Positions 35,467 through 42,952 of a stretch of DNA of 64,000 nt are shown piece by piece. Origin of the DNA: Xenophilus aerolatus (GTDB taxonomy: Bacteria; Pseudomonadota; Gammaproteobacteria; Burkholderiales; Burkholderiaceae_C); assembly GCA_029968055.1 (NCBI GenBank), contig JASCNX010000001.1, forward strand, positions 62,001 through 126,000, read 5' to 3'. The notes under the pieces are model-generated. The model was not told the DNA's origin. It saw nothing but the letters and a program-made list of their open reading frames with translations, and searched no databases. How positions within the stretch are numbered: position 1 is the stretch's first letter; each line of letters opens with the position of its first letter. Made by a program: the position numbers and the translations under genes.

Positions 35467-35489
35467 GCATTGGGCAACTGGCCCAATGC
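35467..35489 (+). terminator. Hairpin after the LysR gene
   Basis: GCATTGGGC-AACTG-GCCCAATGC is a perfect nine-pair stem with a five-base loop, about 50 bases after the LysR stop. No T run follows directly, so termination is possible but not assured. The rest of 35415-35654 shows no gene; it is the presumed promoter of the secretion locus. Confidence 0.5.
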
Positions 35490-35654
35490 CGTTCGCCTGA
35501 TCCACCCCGTGCCGAATTCTCATCAATTCTCCTTTTGGCAATAGTTCCTCGTCATTGCCAGCCAAGCTCCGGACAATCCCTCGATACACGTTTTGTAGCG
35601 TGATCGTTGTGCGGCCACATCGTTGCGCCGCTTGCATTTTCAGGGACGGCATTC

Positions 35655-36863
35655 ATGAATCAGGGGCTCCACCGAGTCGTCTTCAACGCGGTGCGCGGGC
35701 TGCGCATGGCGGTGGCAGAGACGGCCACCACCACGGGCAAGGGCCATAACGACGGCAACATTGCGGCAGCGGGAGCCACGAGCACATCGACCTGGCGCGC
35801 CGGGATGTTCGCCATCGGATGGACGGCATTGGCCGCCATGGCAGTCGTGGGTTTCGCGGTCGATGCACAAGCCCAGATCGTCCCCAACCCCTTCGGCGCA
35901 GCAGGCCAGAAGCCCCAGGTGCTGGTGGCGCCCAACGGCGTGCCCCTGGTGAACATCACCACGCCCAGCGCAGCCGGCGTGAGCGTCAACCAGTACAACC
36001 AGTTCGACGTCAACGCCGCCGGTGCGATCCTCAACAACAGCCGCACGACGGCCTCGACCCAACTCGGCGGCCTGGTTCAGGGAAACCCGTGGCTCGCCAC
36101 TGGCCCGGCGCGCATCATCGTCAACCAGGTCAGCAGCTCCAACCCGAGCTACCTCAACGGCTACATCGAAGTCGCCGGCCAGCGCGCCGAGGTCATCATC
36201 GCGAACCCGTCGGGCATTCAGGCCAATGGCGCCGGGTTCATCAACACTTCGAGGGCGACCCTCACCACCGGCACCCCGCAGTACGGTGCCCTGGGCACGC
36301 TGGACGCGTTCCTCGTGCAGGGCGGCACCGTCACCATCAACGGCAACGGTCTGGACCTGAGCACCACCGACTACGCGGCCATCCTCAGCCGTGCGCTGCA
36401 GGTCAACGCCGCCATCTACGCCAGTGAACTCAAGGTCGTCACCGGTGCCAACCAGATCAGTGCCGACCATGCGCAGGTCACGCCGGTGGCCGGCACCGGT
36501 GCAGCGCCCACCTTCGCGCTCGACGTCTCCGCGCTGGGTGGCATGTACGCCAGGAAGATCACGCTCATCGGGACAGAGGCCGGTCTGGGCGTGCGCAACG
36601 CCGGCAGCATCGGTGCAAGCGCGGGCAACCCCCCAACCCTTCATCGAACAACAGCGCCAACAAGAGCGCGAACGCGCGCTGCGCGAGGCCAACGAGCGCC
36701 AGATCAACGAGCGCCTGCCCGCACCCGCCGCTCGCCCCGTCTCTCGCATCCCCGATACCGAGACTCCATGCTTCCGCATCGACCGCGTGCTGCTCGCGGG
36801 CGACGCCTCCGACTCCTTCCAGTGGGCCGTCTCGTCCTCGGTGCTGTCCGGCACCTCCGGTGA
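35655..36863 (+). pseudogene. TpsA fragment: filamentous haemagglutinin TPS domain, frameshifted
   Basis: The first 325 residues are an excellent exoprotein N-terminus. An extended signal peptide (MNQGLHRVVFNAVRGLRMAVAE, a typical ESPR) is followed by a Sec signal ending near VDAQAQ. The haemagglutination-activity (TPS) domain has NITTPSAAGVSVNQYNQFDV, IIANPSGIQANGAGFIN and a closing GLGVRNAGSIGASAGN. This domain normally targets a long adhesin to its outer-membrane partner. Here the adhesin body is missing; from 36630 this frame runs out of register through the TpsB coding sequence as an arginine-rich tail until 36863. Loss of one C in the C6 run at 36629-36634 would join it in frame to TpsB. 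Confidence 0.85.
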
Positions 36864-38304
36864 CGACTCCCCCCTGGACCGCTGCCTCGGCACCTCCGGC
36901 GTCAACGTCGTCCTCGCCCGCGCACAGGCCGAAGTCATCGCCCGCGGCTGGACCACCACCCGCGTCCTCGCCGCCCCGCAGGACCTGACCACCGGCACGC
37001 TCACCCTGACCCTCGTCCCCGGCCGCATCGCCGCCATCCGCCTGTCTGCCGATTCCACCGTGCCCTTGCTGGGGCAGGGCGCCTTGCTCGCCACCGCCAT
37101 CCCCGCGTCGGTGGGCGACCTGCTGAACCTGCGCGCCATCGAGCAGGGCCTGGAAAACCTCAAGCGATCCCCCACCGCCGAGGCCGACATCCAGATCGAG
37201 CCGTCCGCCGCGCCCAACGCCAAGCCCGGCGAGAGCGACCTGGTCGTCAAGTACGTCCAGTCCAAGAAGTGGCGCCTGTCCATGAACCTGGACGACAGCG
37301 GCACCGAAACCACCGGCCGCTACCAGGGCGGCATCACCGCCTCGCTGGACAACCCCCTGGGCCTGAACGACCTCTTCTACGTCAACGCCAACCACAACAT
37401 CGGCCGGCGCTTCATCCGCGATGCCGATCGCGGCACCGAAGGCCAGACCCTGCACTACTCCGTGCCCTACGGCTGGTGGCTGCTGGGCTTCACCGCCTCC
37501 AACAGCCAGTACTTCCAGACCATCGCCGGCCTGAACCAGAGCTACGTCTACGCCGGCAAGACCAACAACGCCGAGCTCAAGCTCACCCGCATGCTCTGGC
37601 GCGACCAGCACCGCAAGACCAGCGCGAGCCTCAAGGCCTGGCGCCGCGAATCGCGCAACTTCGTGGACGACGCCGAAGTCGGCGTGCAGCACCGCGTCAC
37701 CGGCGGCTGGGAGCTGGCCGTCAACCACAAGGAATTCATCGAGACCCAGGCCGGCACCGCGACCCTGGAGGGCACGCTGGCCTACAAGCGCGGCACCGGT
37801 GGCTTCGGCGCCCGGCCGGCCCCGGAAGAGCAATACGACGAAGGCACATCTCGCATGAAGCTGTACACCGCCGAGCTCAGCGCCAACGTGCCCTTCAAGC
37901 TCGGCGAAGAGAAGCTCCGCTACAGCGGCCTGATCCGCGCCCAGTGGAACCGCACGCCGCTCACGCCGCAGGACCGCTTCGCCATCGGTGGCCGCTATAC
38001 CGTGCGCGGCTTCGATGGCGAGACGAGCCTGATGGCCGAGCGCGGCTGGCTGGTCCGCAACGACATCGGCTGGGGCGTCGGCCAAAGCGGCGCCGAGCTG
38101 TATACCGGCCTGGACTACGGCCACGTGGGCGGCCCCAGCACGAAGTACCTGCTAGGCAACCACCTGGCCGGTGCCGTGATGGGCGTGCGGGGGGCCTGGA
38201 AGAACCTGAACTACGACCTCTTCGTCGGCGCCCCGGTGTGGAAGCCCCAGGGCTATCGCACGGCCAGGGTGACGGCGGGGTTCAACCTGAACCACAGCTT
38301 CTAG
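36613..38304 (+). CDS. TpsB (ShlB/FhaC-type) outer-membrane transporter lacking its own start and signal
   Basis: From 36634 about 557 residues match mature FhaC-type transporters. A periplasmic linker QPFIEQQRQQERERALREAN comes first, then two POTRA domains (CFRIDRVLLAG, then LVPGRIAAIRLSADS and GDLLNLRAIEQGLENL). The sixteen-stranded barrel follows, with VRGFDGE as the conserved loop-6 motif and a terminal FNLNHSF. No ATG and no signal peptide precede the linker in this frame; the nearest candidate is GTG at 36613, giving a protein without export signal. Export therefore seems to require frame correction with the TPS part upstream. Either a deletion joined tpsA to tpsB or this is a designed fusion. 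Confidence 0.85.
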   Translation: MQARATPQPFIEQQRQQERERALREANERQINERLPAPAARPVSRIPDTETPCFRIDRVLLAGDASDSFQWAVSSSVLSGTSGDDSPLDRCLGTSGVNVVLARAQAEVIARGWTTTRVLAAPQDLTTGTLTLTLVPGRIAAIRLSADSTVPLLGQGALLATAIPASVGDLLNLRAIEQGLENLKRSPTAEADIQIEPSAAPNAKPGESDLVVKYVQSKKWRLSMNLDDSGTETTGRYQGGITASLDNPLGLNDLFYVNANHNIGRRFIRDADRGTEGQTLHYSVPYGWWLLGFTASNSQYFQTIAGLNQSYVYAGKTNNAELKLTRMLWRDQHRKTSASLKAWRRESRNFVDDAEVGVQHRVTGGWELAVNHKEFIETQAGTATLEGTLAYKRGTGGFGARPAPEEQYDEGTSRMKLYTAELSANVPFKLGEEKLRYSGLIRAQWNRTPLTPQDRFAIGGRYTVRGFDGETSLMAERGWLVRNDIGWGVGQSGAELYTGLDYGHVGGPSTKYLLGNHLAGAVMGVRGAWKNLNYDLFVGAPVWKPQGYRTARVTAGFNLNHSF

Positions 38305-38310
38305 GCGCTC

Positions 38311-38676
38311 ATGCATTCCCCAGACCCAGAGAAGAACCGCCCCACGGCGGACCACGAAACAGCGTCGAGCGCCGGTCGCACCGTGCCTGCCGATCGTCCA
38401 GCGGCGCATGTGGCTTTCGTCCGCCAAGCAGCGGCGCCCGGTGAGCTGGTGCGAGAGGGCGTTGTGTTCACTGCCGAGGGCGCGGCAGGCACCGAACGCT
38501 TCATCCTCCAACTGATCGTCACCCAGGCCCACGAGATCAAGTTCGAACTGCATCCGGCCGGGAAGCCGCAGCACTTCGACTTCGACGCCTTGGCCGCCGT
38601 GCTGGAGCGGTCGCGCGTGCTGCTGTTGCGTCACGTGCTCGACGACGAATCCCTCAGTTCCCCCATTGAATGTTGA
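38311..38676 (+). CDS. Small uncharacterised protein downstream of TpsB
   Basis: I do not recognise this 121-residue protein. The first 30 residues are polar and probably disordered. The rest could form a small alpha/beta domain (REGVVFTAEGAAGTERFILQ, a QAHEIKFELHPAG strand pair and a hydrophobic helix FDALAAVLERSRVLLLRHV). No signal peptide or membrane helix is seen, so it should be cytosolic. It begins seven bases after the TpsB stop and ends 12 bases before a lipoprotein gene, so it is probably in the same transcript. Coding status is supported by tight packing only. Confidence 0.5.
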   Translation: MHSPDPEKNRPTADHETASSAGRTVPADRPAAHVAFVRQAAAPGELVREGVVFTAEGAAGTERFILQLIVTQAHEIKFELHPAGKPQHFDFDALAAVLERSRVLLLRHVLDDESLSSPIEC

Positions 38677-38688
38677 AAGGCTTTCACG

Positions 38689-39288
38689 ATGACAACTTCA
38701 AGAACCTCCCGCGCTCGCCTGACGCGGCTCGCCCTTCTGGCCGCCACGCTGAGCGTGAGCGCGTGTGCGGTCTCGATCAAACCGCCGGTCACCGGATACA
38801 CCTGCTGCAACCTGCATCCCTACTACGACTGGGTGTCCAGCAACAACGTGCTGAGTTCGCAATTCATCGAGGCAGGCGAGCCGGCGGCCTATGACTCGAT
38901 CAAGCGCGGCTACTACGTGTACGGCACGGTGGGGGGCCAGTACATCTCTCTGCGGGACGACAACGCCAGGTCTTCCGAAGACACCATGCGCTGGGTGCGC
39001 AAGATCATCGTCGACAAGGACCCACGCATCGAGCTGGCGACCTGGCCGGCGCGTACGCAGGCGGCCATCCGCAGCGGCAAGGTGACGCCGGGCATGACGC
39101 GCGAGCAGGTGAAGATGGCGCTTGGTTACCCCTCGCCCGCCGACACGCCGAACCTGGCTGCGAACACATGGCACTACTGGAGCGCCATCGACGACACCCC
39201 GATCGACATCGGCTTCGACACCGCGGGATTGGTGCAGAACATCGCAGGAAGCAAGCCTTCCCTCCGCATGGTCCGCTACCCGGACTGA
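38689..39288 (+). CDS. Lipoprotein with SmpA/BamE-like C-terminal domain
   Basis: A 199-residue lipoprotein: basic start, hydrophobic segment and lipobox LSVSAC with the modified cysteine at about residue 26. The C-terminal part has KVTPGMTREQVKMALGYPSP followed by a WHYW strand, which is the pattern of SmpA/OmlA (BamE) domains that bind outer-membrane assembly machinery. The middle part (YDSIKRGYYVYGTVGGQYIS) is unfamiliar. Its place after an outer-membrane transporter gene makes a role in its assembly or at the envelope plausible, though unproven. AAAGG precedes the ATG. Confidence 0.75.
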   Translation: MTTSRTSRARLTRLALLAATLSVSACAVSIKPPVTGYTCCNLHPYYDWVSSNNVLSSQFIEAGEPAAYDSIKRGYYVYGTVGGQYISLRDDNARSSEDTMRWVRKIIVDKDPRIELATWPARTQAAIRSGKVTPGMTREQVKMALGYPSPADTPNLAANTWHYWSAIDDTPIDIGFDTAGLVQNIAGSKPSLRMVRYPD

Positions 39289-39347
39289 ATCGACAGTCTG
39301 ATCCGCGATGCGGCAAGCGCATCGACAACAAGAAAAGGGAGTTCCTC

Positions 39348-40025
39348 ATGTCCAGAACTGCGGCATTCGTGCTGGCGGCCCTGACCGCCAGCCTTGCAGC
39401 GTGCGTGGCGCCCACGCCCTACCGCGCGGCCGACTCCGAGGGCGTCCGGTTTGGCTACACCAGCAGCAAGCTGACCGGGCAGCTGTACCGCGTGCGTTTC
39501 CAGGGCAATGGGCGTACGCCGATGCGCTGGGTCGATGCCTTCATCCTCTACCGCGCTGCCGAAGTGGCGAAGGAGGCCCAAGCCCCGGCCTTCAAGATCG
39601 TCGAGGGCGACGTCGACACCTCGGTGCTCGCTGGCACGGATGTGTATGGCCATTTGGCGGTCGATCTCGAGGGGGCCGTGGCGGTGTCCCCGGCGTCAAG
39701 CCAGCCGCATCGGCAAGGCGACGTCGTCGTGGGCTCGGCGGAACTGGCTGGCGGCATGCAGCGCACGGCCGGCGCCATGCCCGTCTTTCGCATGCCACCG
39801 CCGGCACCGCCCGCGTACCAGCCGCCCGTCTACATCTACACGCCCGGCTACGTACCGGCGCCGCTGCCGGACCGAAGCATCCTCATCGAACTGCGGCCGA
39901 ACCTCGAGAGCGCGGACGACAAGACCTTCGTCACGGCCGACGTGCTGGACAAGCTCGGGCCGCGCATCAAGCGCGCCGCGCCCAAAGGCCAAGCACCGAA
40001 GGCCACGTCGCTTTCTTCGTCATGA
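39348..40025 (+). CDS. CC0125/CC1285-like lipoprotein
   Basis: A 225-residue putative lipoprotein with lipobox LAAC at about residues 16-19. The core GYTSSKLTGQLYRVRFQGNG, followed by AFILYRAAEVAKEAQAPAF, matches a small family of alphaproteobacterial and betaproteobacterial lipoproteins named after Caulobacter CC0125/CC1285, whose role is unknown. A proline-rich linker (MPPPAPPAYQPPVYIY) precedes a final charged helix. The start is placed at the methionine of MSRTAAFVLA behind an AAGGGA site. It is packed with the preceding lipoprotein gene. Confidence 0.72.
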   Translation: MSRTAAFVLAALTASLAACVAPTPYRAADSEGVRFGYTSSKLTGQLYRVRFQGNGRTPMRWVDAFILYRAAEVAKEAQAPAFKIVEGDVDTSVLAGTDVYGHLAVDLEGAVAVSPASSQPHRQGDVVVGSAELAGGMQRTAGAMPVFRMPPPAPPAYQPPVYIYTPGYVPAPLPDRSILIELRPNLESADDKTFVTADVLDKLGPRIKRAAPKGQAPKATSLSSS

Positions 40026-40111
40026 GCGCACGCACCACGGTCCAGCTGTTCGAAGCCAAACGCTCGAGCCTCACGCATCCCACTCAGTCACACACCAAGG
40101 AGAAAGAAAAA

Positions 40112-41113
40112 ATGACATTCACCCCCCTCTCACGCCGTGCTTTCGGCCTCACGACACTGGCCTCGCTGGCAACGGGCCCTGCGCTTGCTGCAGGCAACGG
40201 TGGGTCGAGCGGCGCACCGTCTGGCGCGCCAACGCGGGCCATCAAACTGCCCATTGCCAAGACCGGGCCGGCCGCCGGCCTCACGATCACCGGCCTGCAG
40301 AACCAGGCCGCCCGATCGCGCCGGGGCTCGGGGGCGACCAAGCCGCCGCTGGTGATCGCACTGCACGGCGGTGGCTTCAAGTCGCTGTATTTCGACATTC
40401 CCGGCTACTCGCTGCTGGAGGCGGCCGAGCAACGCGGCATTCCGGCGATCGCGCTGGACCGCCCCGGCTCCGGTGGCAGCACGCCGCTGGCACCCACCGC
40501 GCAGATCATCGCGGCCAATGCGGCCGTGTTCAACCAGGTCATCGGCGAGCTGTGGGCGCAGTGGTCGCACAAGGCCGCAGGGGTGTTCCTGATCGGGCAT
40601 TCGATCGGCGGCGCCGTCGTCACCGACATCGCCGGCCTGCAGCCCGCCTGGCCGCTGCTGGGCATCGCGATCTCGGGCTGCCTGCTCAAGACCACCGACG
40701 GCGGGCCACTGCCCGACATCCCGATGATCGCGCTGCCGCCCGAGGCGATCGATCACGGGATGTTCGGCCCGGCCGGCTCCTTTGCCGCAGACATGCCGCA
40801 GGCCTGCCATGTGGCGATGGCGCCGGTGCCGCGTGCCGAGCTGGTCGACATCGGCACGACGTGGACCGCGCGCGTGCGCGACGTCGCAGCCCGCATCACG
40901 GTGCCGGTGTACAGCCGGCAGGCCGAGCTGGACTCGCTCTGGATCAGCACGCCCGAGCAGGTCGCACAATTCGAAGCCGCTTTCACCCGCTCGCCGAACG
41001 CGCAGTCGCGCATCGTGCCCGGTGTCGGCCATGCCATCGACTTCCACAAGGTGGGCGCGGCCTTCCAGGCGGGCCAGCTGGACTTTGCTGTCCAGGCCGC
41101 CCAGCGTTCCTGA
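40112..41113 (+). CDS. Exported alpha/beta hydrolase
   Basis: A 333-residue hydrolase with a twin-arginine-like leader (LSRRAFGLTTLASLATG, cleavage near ALAAG), so it probably works in the periplasm. The oxyanion HGGGF lies at 85-89, the nucleophile S164 in GHSIGG, and a probable histidine in GVGHAIDFH near the C-terminus. An AAGGAGA site precedes the ATG. It could be an esterase or lactonase; the substrate is unknown. It follows the two lipoprotein genes by 86 bases and converges on the DUF421 gene. Confidence 0.82.
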   Translation: MTFTPLSRRAFGLTTLASLATGPALAAGNGGSSGAPSGAPTRAIKLPIAKTGPAAGLTITGLQNQAARSRRGSGATKPPLVIALHGGGFKSLYFDIPGYSLLEAAEQRGIPAIALDRPGSGGSTPLAPTAQIIAANAAVFNQVIGELWAQWSHKAAGVFLIGHSIGGAVVTDIAGLQPAWPLLGIAISGCLLKTTDGGPLPDIPMIALPPEAIDHGMFGPAGSFAADMPQACHVAMAPVPRAELVDIGTTWTARVRDVAARITVPVYSRQAELDSLWISTPEQVAQFEAAFTRSPNAQSRIVPGVGHAIDFHKVGAAFQAGQLDFAVQAAQRS

Positions 41114-41168
41114 GTTCGCATCGACCAAGGCGCGGCGCCGGTACTCAACCGCTCGGCCCGCGCGACGG

Positions 41169-41654
41169 TCATGCTGCGCTGGCTTCGTCCTGCTGCGCCG
41201 AGGGGTCCGAGGATCCCTCCGCCTTGATGAAGCTGATCTTGCCGTTCGGTTCCAGCACGGCCCATTCGACGTCCGTGAGGCGTGCAATGCCGGCAAGGCG
41301 CATCTCCGACTGGATTTCGCCGAGCGTCAGTCGGTCGCGCTTGAGGCTGTGCTGCAGCACTTCGCCATGCCGCACGATGACCCGGGGCTCGCCCTCCAGC
41401 AGCCGCGCTGCGCGCGGCGACAGGTACGAGAACCAGCTCAGCACCAGCCCCCAGAACGCGAAGGTGCAGATGGCGAGGGTGGCACCCGTGATGCTGAAAT
41501 CGTTCTGGGTGATGCCCTGCTGGATGAGGTCGCCGACCACCACCATGACGATGAACTCGAAGGGCGTCATCTGCCCCAGCTCGCGCTTGCCCAGCACCCG
41601 CACCAGCAGGTACACGATCGCGAACATCACGGTGGCGCGCAGGACGATTTCCAT
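41169..41654 (-). CDS. DUF421 (YetF-like) membrane protein
   Basis: A 161-residue inner-membrane protein with three hydrophobic segments near the N-terminus (VLRATVMFAIVYLLVRVLGK, then FIVMVVVGDLIQQGITQND and ATLAICTFAFWGLVL). A soluble YetF-type domain follows (PRAARLLEGEPRVIVRHGEV and IQSEMRLAGIARLTDVEWAVLE). The RELGQMTPFEFIVMV motif is characteristic of the family, whose function is unknown. The ATG overlaps the stop of the preceding gene by one base (TGATG), so the two are translated as a pair. Confidence 0.85.
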   Translation of the reverse strand: MEIVLRATVMFAIVYLLVRVLGKRELGQMTPFEFIVMVVVGDLIQQGITQNDFSITGATLAICTFAFWGLVLSWFSYLSPRAARLLEGEPRVIVRHGEVLQHSLKRDRLTLGEIQSEMRLAGIARLTDVEWAVLEPNGKISFIKAEGSSDPSAQQDEASAA

Positions 41655-42187
41655 CAGAACAGCACTTTCATCGAGCGGTGCAGCGTGGCCAGCGGCTGGC
41701 CGGAGTCCTTGAGCCGGATGTCGCCCTCCACGCGGCCCAGAAGGCGAGGATTGATCTGCGCCGACACCTTGATCAGCGCGTCCTGTCCGGGCTTGAGGGC
41801 ACCGAACTGGAAGTTGAACGTCCCGTCCTCGCCCGATTCCTTGTCGGGCGCGGGCACCATGCCGTTCACCGTGATGTTCTGCCACAGCGAAGGCTCGATC
41901 TCCAGTTCGAGACGCCGGATGTCCTGCCTGGCGTGCACGTGCACCAGCATCTCGAAGAAGTCGCCGGTTCGGATGACCGCCGGCATCTCCACGCGAAACG
42001 ACGCACCGGGCCCTTCCGCAGATCGGCTTTCCAGGCCGGCGTGGCCCAACCAGCCCGTGAGGCCCAGCACCATCAACAGCCCCAGCACGACGACGGACAG
42101 CGGGCTCGCATGGCGGTCGTACCACCTGGGCCGCAGGTGCGCTTCCTGCAGGCCATGGGGCAGTCCGGTGTCGTCGGGCGTTTTCAT
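41654..42187 (-). CDS. Single-span membrane protein paired with DUF421 gene
   Basis: I do not recognise this 177-residue protein as a named family. After a polar 38-residue N-terminus it has one transmembrane helix (SPLSVVVLGLLMVLGLTGWL). An extracytoplasmic beta-rich domain with RVEMPAVIRTGDFFEMLVHV and LIKVSAQINPRLLGRVEGDI follows, resembling an immunoglobulin-like fold. The start is the MKTPDDTG methionine; upstream residues in the same frame are low-complexity. It is coupled to the DUF421 gene and transcribed away from the BLUF gene. Confidence 0.65.
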   Translation of the reverse strand: MKTPDDTGLPHGLQEAHLRPRWYDRHASPLSVVVLGLLMVLGLTGWLGHAGLESRSAEGPGASFRVEMPAVIRTGDFFEMLVHVHARQDIRRLELEIEPSLWQNITVNGMVPAPDKESGEDGTFNFQFGALKPGQDALIKVSAQINPRLLGRVEGDIRLKDSGQPLATLHRSMKVLF

Positions 42188-42466
42188 CGGATAGGGGGGT
42201 CTCTGCAGAAACCGACGTTTGCGCGACTGCCCCACCGAGGCTGTAGGAGCCGCTTGGCCCGACGGGTCGGACCGTGCCGTCCTCTCGGGGTGGGCGGCAC
42301 GGCCCGCCGCCGGTGTGGGCAGCTGCGCCTGCGTGCGCAGGACGAACGGCGTTCGCGCCTTGGCCTTCACCATCTAGACTGAGGCGGGGTCCGCCACATC
42401 GTCGGACCGGCAACAGCATGGAGCAGCTGGTCCTCGGTCCGAGACGGCTGCGCACGAAGGCTCTCG

Positions 42467-42907
42467 GTGTCTCTTGAACGTTTGATCTACGCCAGCCGGC
42501 GGTCCGCGGGCGTCGACGTGCCCGCGCTCGTCGCGCAGGCCGCGCGCCACAACGAAGCCGCGGGCCTCACCGGGGCACTGGCCACCCTCGAAGACGATTT
42601 CTTCCAGTACCTGGAGGGCACGCCGCAATCGGTGGAAGCATTGCTGCGCAAGCTCCTGGTCGATCCGCGGCACTCCGACCTGAAAGTGCTGGAGCGCCGC
42701 GCCATCCCGCGTCGCCTGTTCGGCCAGTGGCGCATGGCGCACCTGCAGTGGAACGCCGACACCGAGGCGATCTTCCGCATCTTCTCGCCGGATGCGCGTC
42801 TGAAGCTGCGGGACATCGATCCCGCCACCTGCGCCCCGATGTTCCGCGCCTGGCTGGCGCTGCTGGAAGGGGCCGGGCCGACGCTCAAGGACATGAACGT
42901 GAAGTGA
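42467..42907 (+). CDS. BLUF-domain blue-light sensor
   Basis: A 146-residue single-domain flavin photoreceptor starting at GTG with GAAGG upstream. The residues that make the BLUF light switch are all present: Y8 in RLIYASR, N29 in ARHNEAAGLTGAL and Q47 in DFFQYLEG. The later FGQWRMAHLQW carries Met/Trp residues of the fifth strand. About 50 residues after the BLUF core form the usual capping helices; there is no output domain. Such short BLUF proteins act through protein contacts. The partner is unknown. It stands alone, divergent from the DUF421 pair. Confidence 0.92.
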   Translation: MSLERLIYASRRSAGVDVPALVAQAARHNEAAGLTGALATLEDDFFQYLEGTPQSVEALLRKLLVDPRHSDLKVLERRAIPRRLFGQWRMAHLQWNADTEAIFRIFSPDARLKLRDIDPATCAPMFRAWLALLEGAGPTLKDMNVK

Positions 42908-42952
42908 GCGGGGGCGCACGCCGCGTGCAGGCTTTCCGCTGCGCGCGCTCGT

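Noticed and set aside
36391-36612. N-terminal extension of the TpsB frame overlapping the TPS domain
   Set aside because: In this frame the sequence is Arg/Ser/Pro-rich noise while the other frame encodes a conserved TPS domain; it is not a genuine TpsB leader.
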